Shown here piece after piece: positions 22,288-53,200 of a stretch of 64,000 nucleotides of DNA. Below the pieces are notes generated by a model, which had not been told where the DNA came from, did no database searches, and saw nothing but the letters and a program-made list of their open reading frames with translations. Every line of letters starts with the position of its first letter. The first letter of the stretch is position 1. Source of the stretch: Chimonanthus salicifolius. Taxonomy: Eukaryota; Streptophyta; Magnoliopsida; Laurales; Calycanthaceae. Position numbers and translations under genes: made by a program. The stretch spans positions 62,423,080 through 62,487,079 of the forward strand of contig CM023538.1 in assembly GCA_013350335.1 (NCBI GenBank), in the 5' to 3' direction.

Positions 22288-22644
22288 ATGGAAGAGAAGC
22301 TTTCGAAACTAGGACGAGAAGCTTTCGAAATCACCGACCCACAATTCCGACGAGTTCATCCCAAGCTGCATAATACTACTCATTGGGTAGATAGAGAGCT
22401 GGTGGCTCACACCAAGTTTGGACCTCACCAGCCCCATTGGTCGGAATCCAGAAATGGCGGCAAGAGGGCAGTCGATGAGAACAGAGGCGTGTTGATACAA
22501 AGCTACTTATCCAAGTACGTAGCACCAAACAAGCTTCATCAATGGGAAGTGGATGGCAAACAAGCAGCCATGCTTTACGGAGGTGTGGTGAAGGTACCTC
22601 GCCGCATCCGAGGCATCGGCTACATGACCACCCCTTATGAATGA
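22288..22644 (+). CDS. Small single-exon gene of unrecognised family
   Basis: An open frame of 118 codons from ATG 22,288 to TGA 22,642-22,644. The protein is basic and rich in His and Trp (LHNTTHWVDRELVAHTKFG, FGPHQPHWSESRNGG, KLHQWEVDGKQAAMLYGG) and ends in VPRRIRGIGYMTTPYE. It has no signal peptide, membrane segment or domain that I know. Support for a real gene: its base composition is clearly richer in GC than the flanks, a TATA-like box and CA-rich 5' UTR precede it, and a diverged paralogue at 17,121-17,408 keeps both ends of the protein, which suggests selection on the coding frame in the past. Function unknown. Confidence 0.65.
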   Translation: MEEKLSKLGREAFEITDPQFRRVHPKLHNTTHWVDRELVAHTKFGPHQPHWSESRNGGKRAVDENRGVLIQSYLSKYVAPNKLHQWEVDGKQAAMLYGGVVKVPRRIRGIGYMTTPYE

Positions 22645-22880
22645 CGTCACTTTCTAAATAATTCTATGCGTTTAATCTCTAATTAATTATGTGGCTGCTC
22701 TACAATATTAATATTAATATTAACAAGCGAGTAACTGATGCTTTATTTGTATCCATCGCTTTATTTGTTTGATTAGTTGGGTATTCTCATCTTGTGTGGA
22801 AGGTTTAGCCCTTAAACTCTTGGGGTGCCTAACATGATCCATGGTACTTGTGGGTAGTGTCATCAATTCGAGATTTGACC
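22645..22880. other. 3' flank of the small gene
   Basis: AT-rich, non-coding; contains ATTAATATTAATATTAA. Nothing else seen. Confidence 0.3.
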
Positions 22881-22982
22881 TTTTTTTTTTTTATTTTTTT
22901 AGGTCGGGCGGTGTCCAAGCATCGCAATCGACTAGTCTCCCAGGGTGTGTGAAAACCCCTTATCCGCACACACTGGATAATC
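22881..22982 (-). mobile_element. Short retroposed insertion with poly(A) on the minus strand
   Basis: A T-run followed by about 80 bases, between CGAGATTTGACC (22,869-22,880) and CGAGATTTTACC (22,983-22,994), a 12-base duplication with one mismatch. Read on the minus strand it ends in a poly(A) tail, as a 5'-truncated LINE or a SINE would. Confidence 0.6.
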
Positions 22983-23259
22983 CGAGATTTTACCTATGAT
23001 TACAAAAAAAATGATCCGAGATCAGACCTTGGTGCTACCACTTTACTTATTCGGGCCAGTTGTGTGGGTAATGGCGTTGCGGGCCTCAGGAGATTAATCT
23101 TATTGGGTCAATACCTCAGAAATACCTTCGTTATAATAAAAAAAAAAATTAACAAATTAGTCCATTGGCCACTCGAACTGACAAATATGCTCAATTTGTT
23201 TTTGTTACCTTCGGTACTGTGATTCATTCTTCGGGACTAGGTGCGAATTCTCCCAATTT
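22983..23259. other. Intergenic, nothing recognised
   Basis: Non-coding DNA between the retroposed insertion and the plastid-like fragment. Confidence 0.3.
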
Positions 23260-23319
23260 GTGACCCCATTAGGAACCGCATATTTTTTGGTCCATCACAT
23301 TCATGCATTTACGATCCAT
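23260..23319 (+). pseudogene. psaA: Plastid psaA fragment in nuclear DNA
   Basis: The frame reads PLGTAYFLVHHIHAFTIH, which matches photosystem I subunit PsaA around its FLVHHIHAFTIH helix except Tyr for Asp. The match stops abruptly after the last His. The following 170 bases (to about 23,500) stay open in one frame but do not continue PsaA. They are less AT-rich than the flanks and may come from another organelle segment joined to it. Confidence 0.75.
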
Positions 23320-24309
23320 ACCCGCGAAAATTCGGGTCTCTCCGGTTCAACTGGAATTAGAATTCTGGAATTTCTACAACGAGGATCCCGATCACGAAGA
23401 AGTTTTGATACCAAACTATTCTATAGAATTGGTACGGTTCCACGTAACAAGTTGATTCATGCTCACAAAATTAGGTTAATACCTTCAGGTCCAAGTTAAA
23501 CATTTGTACATTCTTTGAAAATTTGGAATGCTGGGATCGCAATCAGCTCAAACTGGTTTAACCTGCCGATTTTGTTATCCCAAAGTGAAACTCATGTCTA
23601 GCTACACCTTGCAAAGGATCAAGTTGGGTCTTACTCCCTTCGTATCTATTCGGATTTGTATCTATTTTTAAGTCTTGATAAATGGTTATAGTTGGTTTCA
23701 GTCTGTTTCAAGTTCGGTTCAAATCATATTCAGATTATATTTACCCTTTACCTAGTTAATGAGACTTTTCTACTAGGACACATGTCAAAACTATCTTTTA
23801 AATGAGTGTAAACCTTGTACAGTTGCATGTGCGTGGCAATAATCAGATCAGTCGAATGTGCCAATTTATATTTAGGTTCGAATCGAGTCTACACATTTAT
23901 AAACTGATTCGATTAGTGTCGAGTCATCTATTAAACGGGTCTGATTGAGTAGAATAAAGTTGGAGTGTCTATCCTTCATCTTATCTAATTCCAAAATACC
24001 CTCCTTCCAACCACACCTCTTGTTCTTGGTATGCAAGGTAACTAGAGAATGTTAAACTAACAGAAGTAACATAAAAAATTCTTTAGTATGATTTTATTTA
24101 CATTAGTGAGCCTTACCATATCTCTAGAATTTAATAGTATCTATAATTAAATGTTCGAAGACTAAACAATTTTTAACCATCAAATTTAGATAAGTTAACA
24201 TAAATGGTGAGCCCTGATTATTTAAAATGCAATTAAGTTGATTGCCTAATAATGTTTTTTTTTTTTATTCTTGGGTGCTTTAGAAATCTAGACTTAATAT
24301 GATGAGCTT
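23320..24309. other. Intergenic, possibly partly organellar
   Basis: 23,320-23,500 may belong to the organelle-derived insertion (see psaA fragment). The remainder is AT-rich and unassigned. Confidence 0.3.
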
Positions 24310-24690
24310 TGTTAGGTTGTGTGGAGCCTGATCATCAAATATGTATTTATGATTCGGTCGCAGGTCGAGTTCTGTGCTAAGTTAGAGGGGGGTCAAAGGG
24401 GGGCAAGCCCCCTTTTCGGAGGGCAAGGGGGCAAAGCCCCGAGCTGAATTTTTATTGGAGGGAAATTTAGTCACTTTACATTGCACCTTATGTAAACTCT
24501 AAGTAGGGCAATATATAATATTCTTTTATGGGAGAGAGAGAGAGAGAGTTACAAGTGAAAATTGTCACCAAGCCGACTCTCCGTCGAGTGGATCGTGTTA
24601 AAGTCGTTGACGAACCGAAAGAAAACTACATAAATCTTTATGTTGTGATATTGATTTTCTTCTTTGTTCGATATTGTTATTTCTCTTAAG
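24310..24690 (+). mobile_element. Probable solo LTR
   Basis: Starts TGTTAGGTTGTGTGGAGCCTG, then CGCAGGTCGAGTTCTGTG, a run of GGGGGTCAAAGGGGGGCAAGC and GGGCAAAGCCCCG, a (GA)n stretch, and AAACTACATAAATCTTTATG near the end. This layout is common in plant Ty1-copia LTRs. The same opening occurs at 16,585. The 3' end and target duplication are not fixed. Confidence 0.5.
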
Positions 24691-27600
24691 TAGAAAATGT
24701 GTTTCCTAATGTCTCACTACAAGTCATTAATCCAAATTATAGTTTCTCTTATTTTAAACTAAGGTGTCCCATCAACCATGAGCAACAGTCACCCTTGGGC
24801 CATTTGGGACCCACAAGATGGGATCCAATGTATAGAATGATAGGTTTAAAAGCCATTTTGAGGATGATGTTTTTCATAAAAAAAAATAGATTTATTGGAT
24901 TTGAAAAGTCATGATTCTCAAGGGCTCAAAGATCAATGATGATAATGGAGTCAATTTTGGATAGATTTTTAATTCAATAGTGATATCAACTCGCAATGAA
25001 TTCCAATTAGGCACAAATATAAGCCATGAAGGGGAAGTGGATGTGAAGAGGAGAGGGTGTTAAATTAGACTCTAGTGGGACCCACATAGGGCACTAGGTA
25101 GATTATCAGTAGGTTAATTTTTTTCTACCACTCCATAGTGTTACTTGATAGTGTAACAATAATATAGAAAATAGGGTGCAACTTGAGTTGGTCCCAAATT
25201 GAGTATGAATAAAAAAAAACTAAAAAAAAATGGATTTAGGTTTATTCGAGCTTAGGTCAAACTCATTTTCAGTCATAAAATATTAGGCCTAAATTAGAAT
25301 TTGGTCGACCTAGGCCTAATACATGAAAGCTTGAATTTGGCACGATAGCTCAAATTTGAGCCACGTTTATATAAATCTATTTTTTTAATTGATATTGTGC
25401 ATAAATATAGGATTTATGTAATATATAATTTATAATTTAAATACCACAAGAAATTCTATTTTAGGCCCAAAGAAGCTCAAGTTGATAAAGCCTGCATATG
25501 CATTTGGGCTTAAAATGGGGCTCAGTTCCTGCAAAATAGTGCACATACAAACCGAACTGGGCTTAAGTTTGACTAGTTGAGGTTAACCTACGCCCAAGCC
25601 CGAGTTCAAACCCATGAATTGTAGTTTTAGCATAACTTGTGTAAGCCCAAAACCCACTCCAAAAGGCCCAAATTGTAGCCCCAATAAAAACACAATGACA
25701 ACACGGGAATGTTTGAAAAACCAGTCATTCTCAAGAATAACTTTTAACTTTTCCATCTAAGACAATAAATTATATATTCTATTAAAATCTTTAAAATTTT
25801 CTAGATTATTTTTCTTAATTAAATGATTAACATTTATTTACATATTTAATTTTTATTTTAAAATATCAGAAATATTTTTATATATCTAAGTAGGTGAGAA
25901 AACTCATCACATGCCACTTTTCACATTGTCATTTTTTATTACTAAAGTAACAAATAACTGTAGTTAGTGACTCTTGCTATTCTTCAGTACAATCCATCGA
26001 ATCATGCGCAGGGAGAGCCCATTTACAGGGAAGATTCGTCTACGTGTGGTAACTCGGATGCAACCATTTGATCCAATAGATATTGTAACAATGGGTAATA
26101 ATCTCGGCCGAAAATGGAATTTCTTTTACTTGTTATAAATTTGATCTAATTTAATTATTTAAACTAAATTCAATTATTTTAAATGAGGTATAGATTTAAA
26201 GTTTTATGAACCGAAAGCTAAAGAGATTTGAACCTATAAACCTATTTAATAAAGAATTAAGTAATGAATTGAGAGTTGTTGATTTGAATATAGGTGTTGA
26301 AAATTCTTGTTGAACCTTTGTCCAACTTTATTTATACTTATGCATGCACCGATCATTTATTTCTTGAGTACTTATCTGAATTTTTTTTATTCTTTCATTT
26401 ATTCGTTGTCATTATCCGACTATATTCCATTCTTTCTTTATTATGTTTTAATTTTTCAAGACTATTCCAGTCTTTCTGTTTTATTTTTATTTTTTACTGT
26501 TTGTATCTTTAATAGGTGTTCCAATCTTTCCTTTTTTATTATTTATATTTTCAATTAATCTTCTATCTATGAAAATTGTCTAGAACACAGGACTTGCAGT
26601 AGACTTCAAATCATGATTCATGACTAAGTCTAAGAAATTTGTTTTATTATAAATTTTTTAATTTCCCTCTACACCTTCAAGACTTGTTTTCAATTTCAAC
26701 AATCCCTCTTGAGGCCAGCTATTCTGTCAGTCTAAAAATCTCATGAGTTCACATAAAATAATCTGGAATTTGTCTCGGATATCATTTCTTAAAACCTAAA
26801 TATCCAACTTAACAAGATCAATTTTTTATATGACTCGCGAGCAAATTATTTTTTTTTTTTTCTTCTTAACAACTTTTTGATCTGTGAAATCCTTCTAGCC
26901 TCTCTTATACCTCCGGTTCTCCAATTCTTCCTAGTGTGTGTCTCTGCAACATTCATTTTACCAATCTACCCAACTATCTCGAAGCCTGTCGTTTACTTCA
27001 TTTACTTTACTCTGCTTTTCTCCCCCCTCACCATTACGTCATTGCTAGAAATAGAGAGATAAGGTTACGTGGTATTTACTATTATAAATTTAAATAAAAA
27101 ATTATTAAAGATTGATTTAAAATGGAAGGATTCGAACTTGAGAACAACGAGACTAAAACTCATTGCCTCATTTCGATTGCCATTTGATATTAATGAACAT
27201 TAGTATTATTATTAGTTATTCATCAATTCTAATTTCAATATCTATAGAATTGGTTTTTATTGAGATTCCACATATTTAGATATAAAATTAAAATAATAGA
27301 CTTGAAATAAGTAAATTAACTTTGAAATAATTACTTGATATCATTTGACGTAGGCATTGAAAATTGTGTGACACCATAGCACTTACAGACACTGTTGAAT
27401 GCATGACCAACTATACCTCTAAACAAGACAAGAGATCGCTTTAGACTCCGCTGATAAAAAAGACTAACTAATAGTTACCGCATAATACATTTAAAAAAAA
27501 AACTGTAGTATAATAAATATTTAGAGAATTTTTCTTTTTTATTTTAATTGAAAAATCAGTATTTATATGAGTTTTAAAAGGACTTTTCTAATCAGTGTTT

Positions 27601-27894
27601 TAAGGTATTTCAATTTTTTTATTTTACTTTTAAATTTTTTTTTTTAAAGATCCTATTTATAATTTTTTATCTTACACCTCCATGTGCGTCTAGCCGGTCC
27701 GGCTGAATGGGGAATAGAAGAATCAAATTAAAGAATAAGGCACTTATGAAGTTGCAGAGATACTGCTGTGCTTTTACACGCGTCTTCCGCTCAGTCGCGG
27801 CCGTAAAACGTTTCAGCGGCCCTCCGTCGGTTCCGTTCAGAGGCCTACTTTTTCACAACAGAGGAAAAAATCCCTAACGTTCTTCTTCTGTGTT
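24691..27894. other. Intergenic, nothing firm
   Basis: AT-rich. A stretch at 25,230-25,640 has repeated AGGCCCAA/AAGCCCA words seen elsewhere in the window. Short hydrophobic open frames around 26,294-26,560 and 26,877-27,062 are T-rich translation and not supported. From 27,690 the sequence becomes GC-richer as the AIH promoter and 5' UTR are reached. Confidence 0.35.
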
Positions 27895-27924
27895 ATGGAA
27901 TCCGGATTCTTCTTCTTCTTCTGA
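27895..27924 (+). promoter_or_regulatory. Upstream ORF in the AIH leader
   Basis: ATG at 27,895 followed by eight codons (MESGFFFFF) and TGA, ending 58 bases before the AIH start codon. Whether it lies in the transcript depends on the transcription start, which is not visible. Confidence 0.45.
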
Positions 27925-27982
27925 GGCAGGCGAAGGGGATCGGAACATCAATAGCATTCGGAGTAGAAGCAGCAGAAAGAAG

Positions 27983-47583
<19,601 letters not shown>

Positions 47584-50205
47584 AATGGTCCAAGGTAATC
47601 ATTTCATGTGTGTTACACAGTGGATCATACATCTATTTCTATTAGCACATGTAAGAGAAACATTTGAAAGTAAATCTCTTTGTTGAGCTCTAGTTATGAA
47701 TCTCAGTTAAAAATTGCATATGTTGTCTCAAGTTGATAATATATAAATTTAAATGGCCTTTATAAGGGCATTGGGTAAGCCTTCAAATGCAGGTAGACCC
47801 CCATAAGCTATGTGCAAGGAGTTTCTATGCGACTCGAATTTAAAATCTCTGATTCTTGAGCCTACTCTAATAGTTAAATTACCCCATGTGGTGAAAATAA
47901 ATTTATATTCATACATATTTTATTCATATGATCTCTTATGCATTTCATCTTATTACGTCATAGACACTATTAGAAGGTGAATTACAAGGCAAAAATCATT
48001 TATTTTTTCCCTGAAAACCATCTTTCACAGTACTGTATCACCTGTAGACTGTCTGTAGTAAGAGTTATCCTTCAAGACTCTCTGAGTCTCGTCTTGATGT
48101 ATTTGGAATTTCTTCAACTGAAAGTTTTAAAAAATTCAAAAAAAAAAAAAGAATTTAAATAAGAAAACACCGTAATAGTCAATGATGTAAAATAATTTTT
48201 ATTGAAGTATACATAATTTAAAAAGTGAGCCTCTAAACAAAAATTTATTGTAAAAAAAAGTCAACTATTCGTTCTTACTCTCCTTGTGTTTATAGATAAA
48301 AATTGTTAATACAGACAATAAAGAATATTCTCTAATCTTAAGACAGTCAAAATTATTAATTACAAGAGATACAACAAGTCTCATACAGCTTAACTATTTA
48401 ATAACATAACCTTGCACAGGTAACTCAACTGGTAAGCACAGTAAATCTAATTTCATGAAATTTGATCATCATATCTCATTACAAATTTGCCCACTATTTA
48501 AAATAAAAATTAAATTAAATTATTCTAAAACTAAAAGAGAGTTAAAACTGTGCAACTCTTGCATCAAAACTACCTGATGACCAAGTCATCCTAACTTAGA
48601 TTTTTCTCTCTTTCCATCTAAGGTAAAAAAATGCGTTACACCGATACGGAGAACGCAACACAATGTATGTCGATGTGTTGCCGCTAATACATTGTGACCT
48701 TCATTTTCTCCCAACGTTGTGTTTAACCCGGCTTTCAGTGAGTAACTGACGACTTGTACTTTAGATCCACTAATCAATCTAGACAATATGTTTTAATTAT
48801 TCATTATTGATTTTTCATCATCAACAGGATCCACAAAAATGGATGACTAAACTTCAAAAAAAGTATTTTTATTAAAATAAAGAATATCAAATTTGACCAT
48901 AAATTTTATATATTTACATGAAATAAAAGTATGAGAACAGTATATAGGTAAATTTCAATATGTATTTATTTAAAAAAGTTTAATCCACAAAATGAAGTCG
49001 GTGCCGTCTAAAAAAAATATCTGTAGCGTGGACCTTTAGTTTTTATTAATAACTTTATTAAATATTAATATGAAGTCCGAATCTAGGGATCTCTTCACGC
49101 AGATAGAAACAATTATTTTTAGGTGACATGCGAGAGTACCTATAGGATAGTCACTCATCTCGTTCACATAAAGTGTTCGTCCGTTTAATAAATGTGTCGA
49201 GTGTTGACTTCATTCAGACCTAAACCAACTCCAAATGGATGCGACTGTTGAGTTGAGAAATAATCAAATGCATTTATATCTATTATTCATTAAAAAATAT
49301 TCAATATTTTTAAAACTTTAAATTTTATTTGTAAATAATAACTATATAGAATCTGATTTTATTATAATCCAATCTTCCTTAATTATTTTACTCTTAATTT
49401 AAAGCGGTCTACTTAAAGTTCAGACTTAAAAACTTAGATACTTAAATCTGCAATATGATGGGATTTTTGCATCCCCACCTTTTACCCACCGTGCATCTCT
49501 TTTCATGCGAAAGTTCAATTTTGTGCAAACTCAAATTTACTCTTTTTTCTCTCCTTTACTTTTTTTTTTGGCAAAAATGAAAATTTCATATAGAAGAGAG
49601 TGTACAGCGGTAAAAGTGGGAGAAAATCACTTCCCATATAAGAAGTGAAATTGATTTCTAATATAGAAAAAAAAATGACCGATAGCTAATTATGAAAATA
49701 TTAAACTGCTTATAGGATGATTGTATTATCATCATTAGATAATCTAGCCCATTTTTAGTTGGATACGTTGAACGGTTTTGAATTTTATGTTACCAACGTG
49801 AACGGCTTGATTTTTTTTTTTTTATCTATCTACGATTCTGATGATCTGGTCAGTGATCATCAATAGTGGTCCCACGACTGTGGCTTCCGGATACAGAATT
49901 TCAAATACTACTGCGGATCACTGAACAAGCTCCTTTGCTAAAAATAATTACACAATAACTCTGCAATAGTCTCAACGACCTTTTGAAAGGGGTTGAGGGA
50001 GAGCTCTGTTGAATTCTGAGATCAGACACAAGAAAGAAAGGAAAAGCTCTGTGTTTGTAAGCAGAGATTCTTGTATATGCGAATTATTCCTTGCTCATTT
50101 CAAATATTCAAATCCAAATAACAAAATGTGTTTTCTTCTTCACATTTGAGGAGGAGTTGAGATCTGATATCGAAGAGATTGTAGAAGAGAGAGTAGAGCC
50201 AAGAA
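47584..50205. other. Intergenic between AIH and the kinase gene
   Basis: AT-rich, non-coding. AATAAA overlaps the AIH stop codon. At 48,415-48,440 GTAACTCAACTGGTAAGCAC resembles a pol III A box and may mark an old SINE. A 66-codon minus-strand frame at 48,586-48,786 has no recognised domain. The last 200 bases should hold the kinase promoter and leader (GA-rich, 50,020-50,200). Confidence 0.4.
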
Positions 50206-53200
50206 ATGGGGTGCTCTTTTTCTGGGTTGAATGCGTTTTATGATTCAGTGAATGGGGAAGGAGATGTCTGGATCAATGAGAATCGATACAGGATTGTTAG
50301 GCAGCTTGGGGAGGGTGGATTTGCGTATGTGTATCTGGTGAAAGAGATCAAAACTGCTGCAGATGAAGATTCTGGAAAGAAATTCAAGGACCCATCTCAT
50401 GTTTCAGGTCAGTCATTTCTTGGTTCGTTTTGGAATCTTGAATTTATTTAAAATGCTGGGATCGTGGACATTATCTTCTAGATGTGAATTGGATGGCCTC
50501 CATTTGAATTGTTGGGATTGTCATGTCAGTATCATGATTTGAGTGGTATGGATTAATTCTGCATGTGGGTCCGACCATTGATACACCACATTACAAGTAG
50601 ATCCTTCTAACTCAATCCTTCTTCTTCTTAGTTGACATTTGCATGGCCTCCATTTTGTTTCCTTAGAAAGCTTGCAATTAGATGGATATGGGTTTCTATT
50701 GGTATGGGTCACCAATGATAGGACGTGCTGGATGATCCATTTGAATCTCATACAATGTGCTGTGCGTACAAAATTACAGATATTGAGCCACCGAGTAAAA
50801 GTGACGAAAACCACAATTGCCATAGGTATATAAACAAAAAAAATCAAGTTGTTTGGATTCTTCTAGATATGGCTTTCAAGGCCCCAAACCTTGATGGTGA
50901 AATTGGGCTTGTAGAACTTTGATTTTAACTCATAAGTTTGTTTAACTTGCTGTCTCTTAATGTGATCATTGGATTCATATAGGCCCATCTCATGATAAAT
51001 GTGTAGTCTCCCCATTGAAAATGGATACCCCCATCTCCCTAGAGCTGCCCTTGGGTTTTTTGGGGGACTTTCTAGCTTATTATAGAGCTTTTTGTGGCAC
51101 TGGTAGGAGTATATTAGTTTAGTACTTTGAAAGTTAGAATTTTGAAATTGGAACTCTAATAAATTATATGGAAATGATCAGCTGCACACACCATACCATG
51201 CTCTAAGGGAAGGAGCTCCTATTGGAGCCCACCTATGACCACAGGGTTAGGTGGGTTTGAAAGATCTATGTGTGTATATATATCACTTATAAAAATCAGC
51301 TTGACTGAATGACTTTCAATTGGCTGAGGAATATAAGATCACAAGAGAATGATATCTAAAGGCATGTAAGCAAAGCTATGGCTATGTTTGGCTCCTTTAG
51401 CCATTTTTTTGGAGTATAAACTGTGAACTTGGTTTGCAGTTTTATTTTTGTTAGTATGACAATGAGTGCAATGGTTTTGCATATTCTGTCTTCATTAATG
51501 AATTTATTGGTGCATTCATCAAAATTTATTTGCACATCTCAACTCCTAGCAATTAAACTAATCAAGCTTTCATATGAGTTTTGGTTATCCTTATTATTTG
51601 TAAGTGTATACAATCATATGGATGAAGTATCCACAATAAGACTGACAGAAGCATAAACATGGTCAAATGTGATGTGATGTATCATGTCTTCAATGTTGCA
51701 TGGACACTTCACGATATGTGATGCACCTGTTATGGACACTTACACTCACACCCATTCTTCATGACCTCATGCTTTTGATCAGTGTTTTCCAAGATGACTA
51801 AAATATTACAATGTCTTTCTCCTCTTAACACCTAATTAAATTATCAATAAGCTTGTCACTTAATTTTTTACAATGAAACTAACATTTTTTATTTAGTGTT
51901 ATTTTCACAACTTATTTTTATTTAAAATAAAATTAGATAAATTTATTTAACATGGTGCAGTGTCCTATCTTTTTTTTTAACTTTGCCAAGTTCGACACCC
52001 CACACAATGTCAAACTCTAATACTCACAGCTATCGATGCAACTTAGTATGTTGTTGATGTAGAAGAACATAGATGCCTAAGTGAGAAACAAGATAAAATC
52101 AAAAGCAATACATTACCTTAAAAATTAAATGAAATAAAGCTCTCACAAGGTTGTGATATCAATTAATGTTAATATATGTATTTGGCAACCCTGAATCTTT
52201 TTAAATTGGAAATTTCAATCTCAAGAGAATCAGAGATTTCATTCTTGGCATCCAATTGACAGAAGTTTGGGATTAAATTTGTGTAAAAGAGGGGGAGATT
52301 CTTAGTTGGGGGTGAGGTAGTGGGGAGCATTGTCACAAATACCGTTCTCGGGATATTAACGGCGATTGGTAATATCGGGATATTTTCAAAATTTTGATTT
52401 TTACCAGAAATTTAAAGGGAAAATATCGCAGAAATTATAATATTTAAAAATAATAAAAAAAGAATAAATAAAAATATCAATAAAATAAAAATGGTAATAA
52501 GGAATTTACCGGCAATTTACTGGGATATTACCATTTATCGCGTTTTTAACGCGATTTTATCGAGAATTTACTGGGAATTTATCGTTGTGCCGATAAAAAC
52601 TCGTTTTAAACGCAGTAATGGTATTTTGCCGATAAAAAATGGTAAATTTGAAAATACTGCCGATATTGTGACCTTGCACAAGGAGATCTTCTCCTCTAAC
52701 TGGGTATTTTGGTGACCTTGCACAAGCTCTTCTTCTCCTCTAACTGGGTATTTTGCTTAGGGTGCCCATTCATTTCCATAGTCTCTCCTCTCCATGATGA
52801 GAACCATTCCCTGCCTCGTTCAATAATGGGTAAACAACAAAATTTCATTTTGGGTGGATTTTCTCCTGATCTCAAAAGTTTAGTCTTCTAGTTGCCAAAC
52901 AACCCAATCTAGCCACAGTTTTAAATATCTGTATTTGTTTCCATATCTCATCATCTATCACCACAGAAGCCAATATCCCATCCATGTCTGTTTGCTTGAT
53001 GAGTTTTATTTCTCTGGCTGTCCCTTTAAGCTATGTTCTTTTTCTGGTTTCCCTTTAAACTGATGCACCCAAGTACTCTAATTCCAACTTTAACATTGAG
53101 GAGCCACTTTTAGGTATCAAAAAAGGTTGAAATGCAACAAAACTAGTAATGTTGGATTGTCTATCGAGTTAACTTTGCCACTCAATATTGCTTATAGAGG

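Noticed and set aside
26294..26558. Two hydrophobic open frames, membrane-like
   Set aside because: The DNA is T-rich low-complexity sequence; hydrophobicity follows from composition.
27890..27982. N-terminal extension of AIH from a GTG
   Set aside because: Plant AIH proteins start close to the HMGFRMPAEW block, and ATG 27,983 gives the expected length.
48395..48480. tRNA gene
   Set aside because: Only an A-box-like word is present; no cloverleaf and no proper B box.
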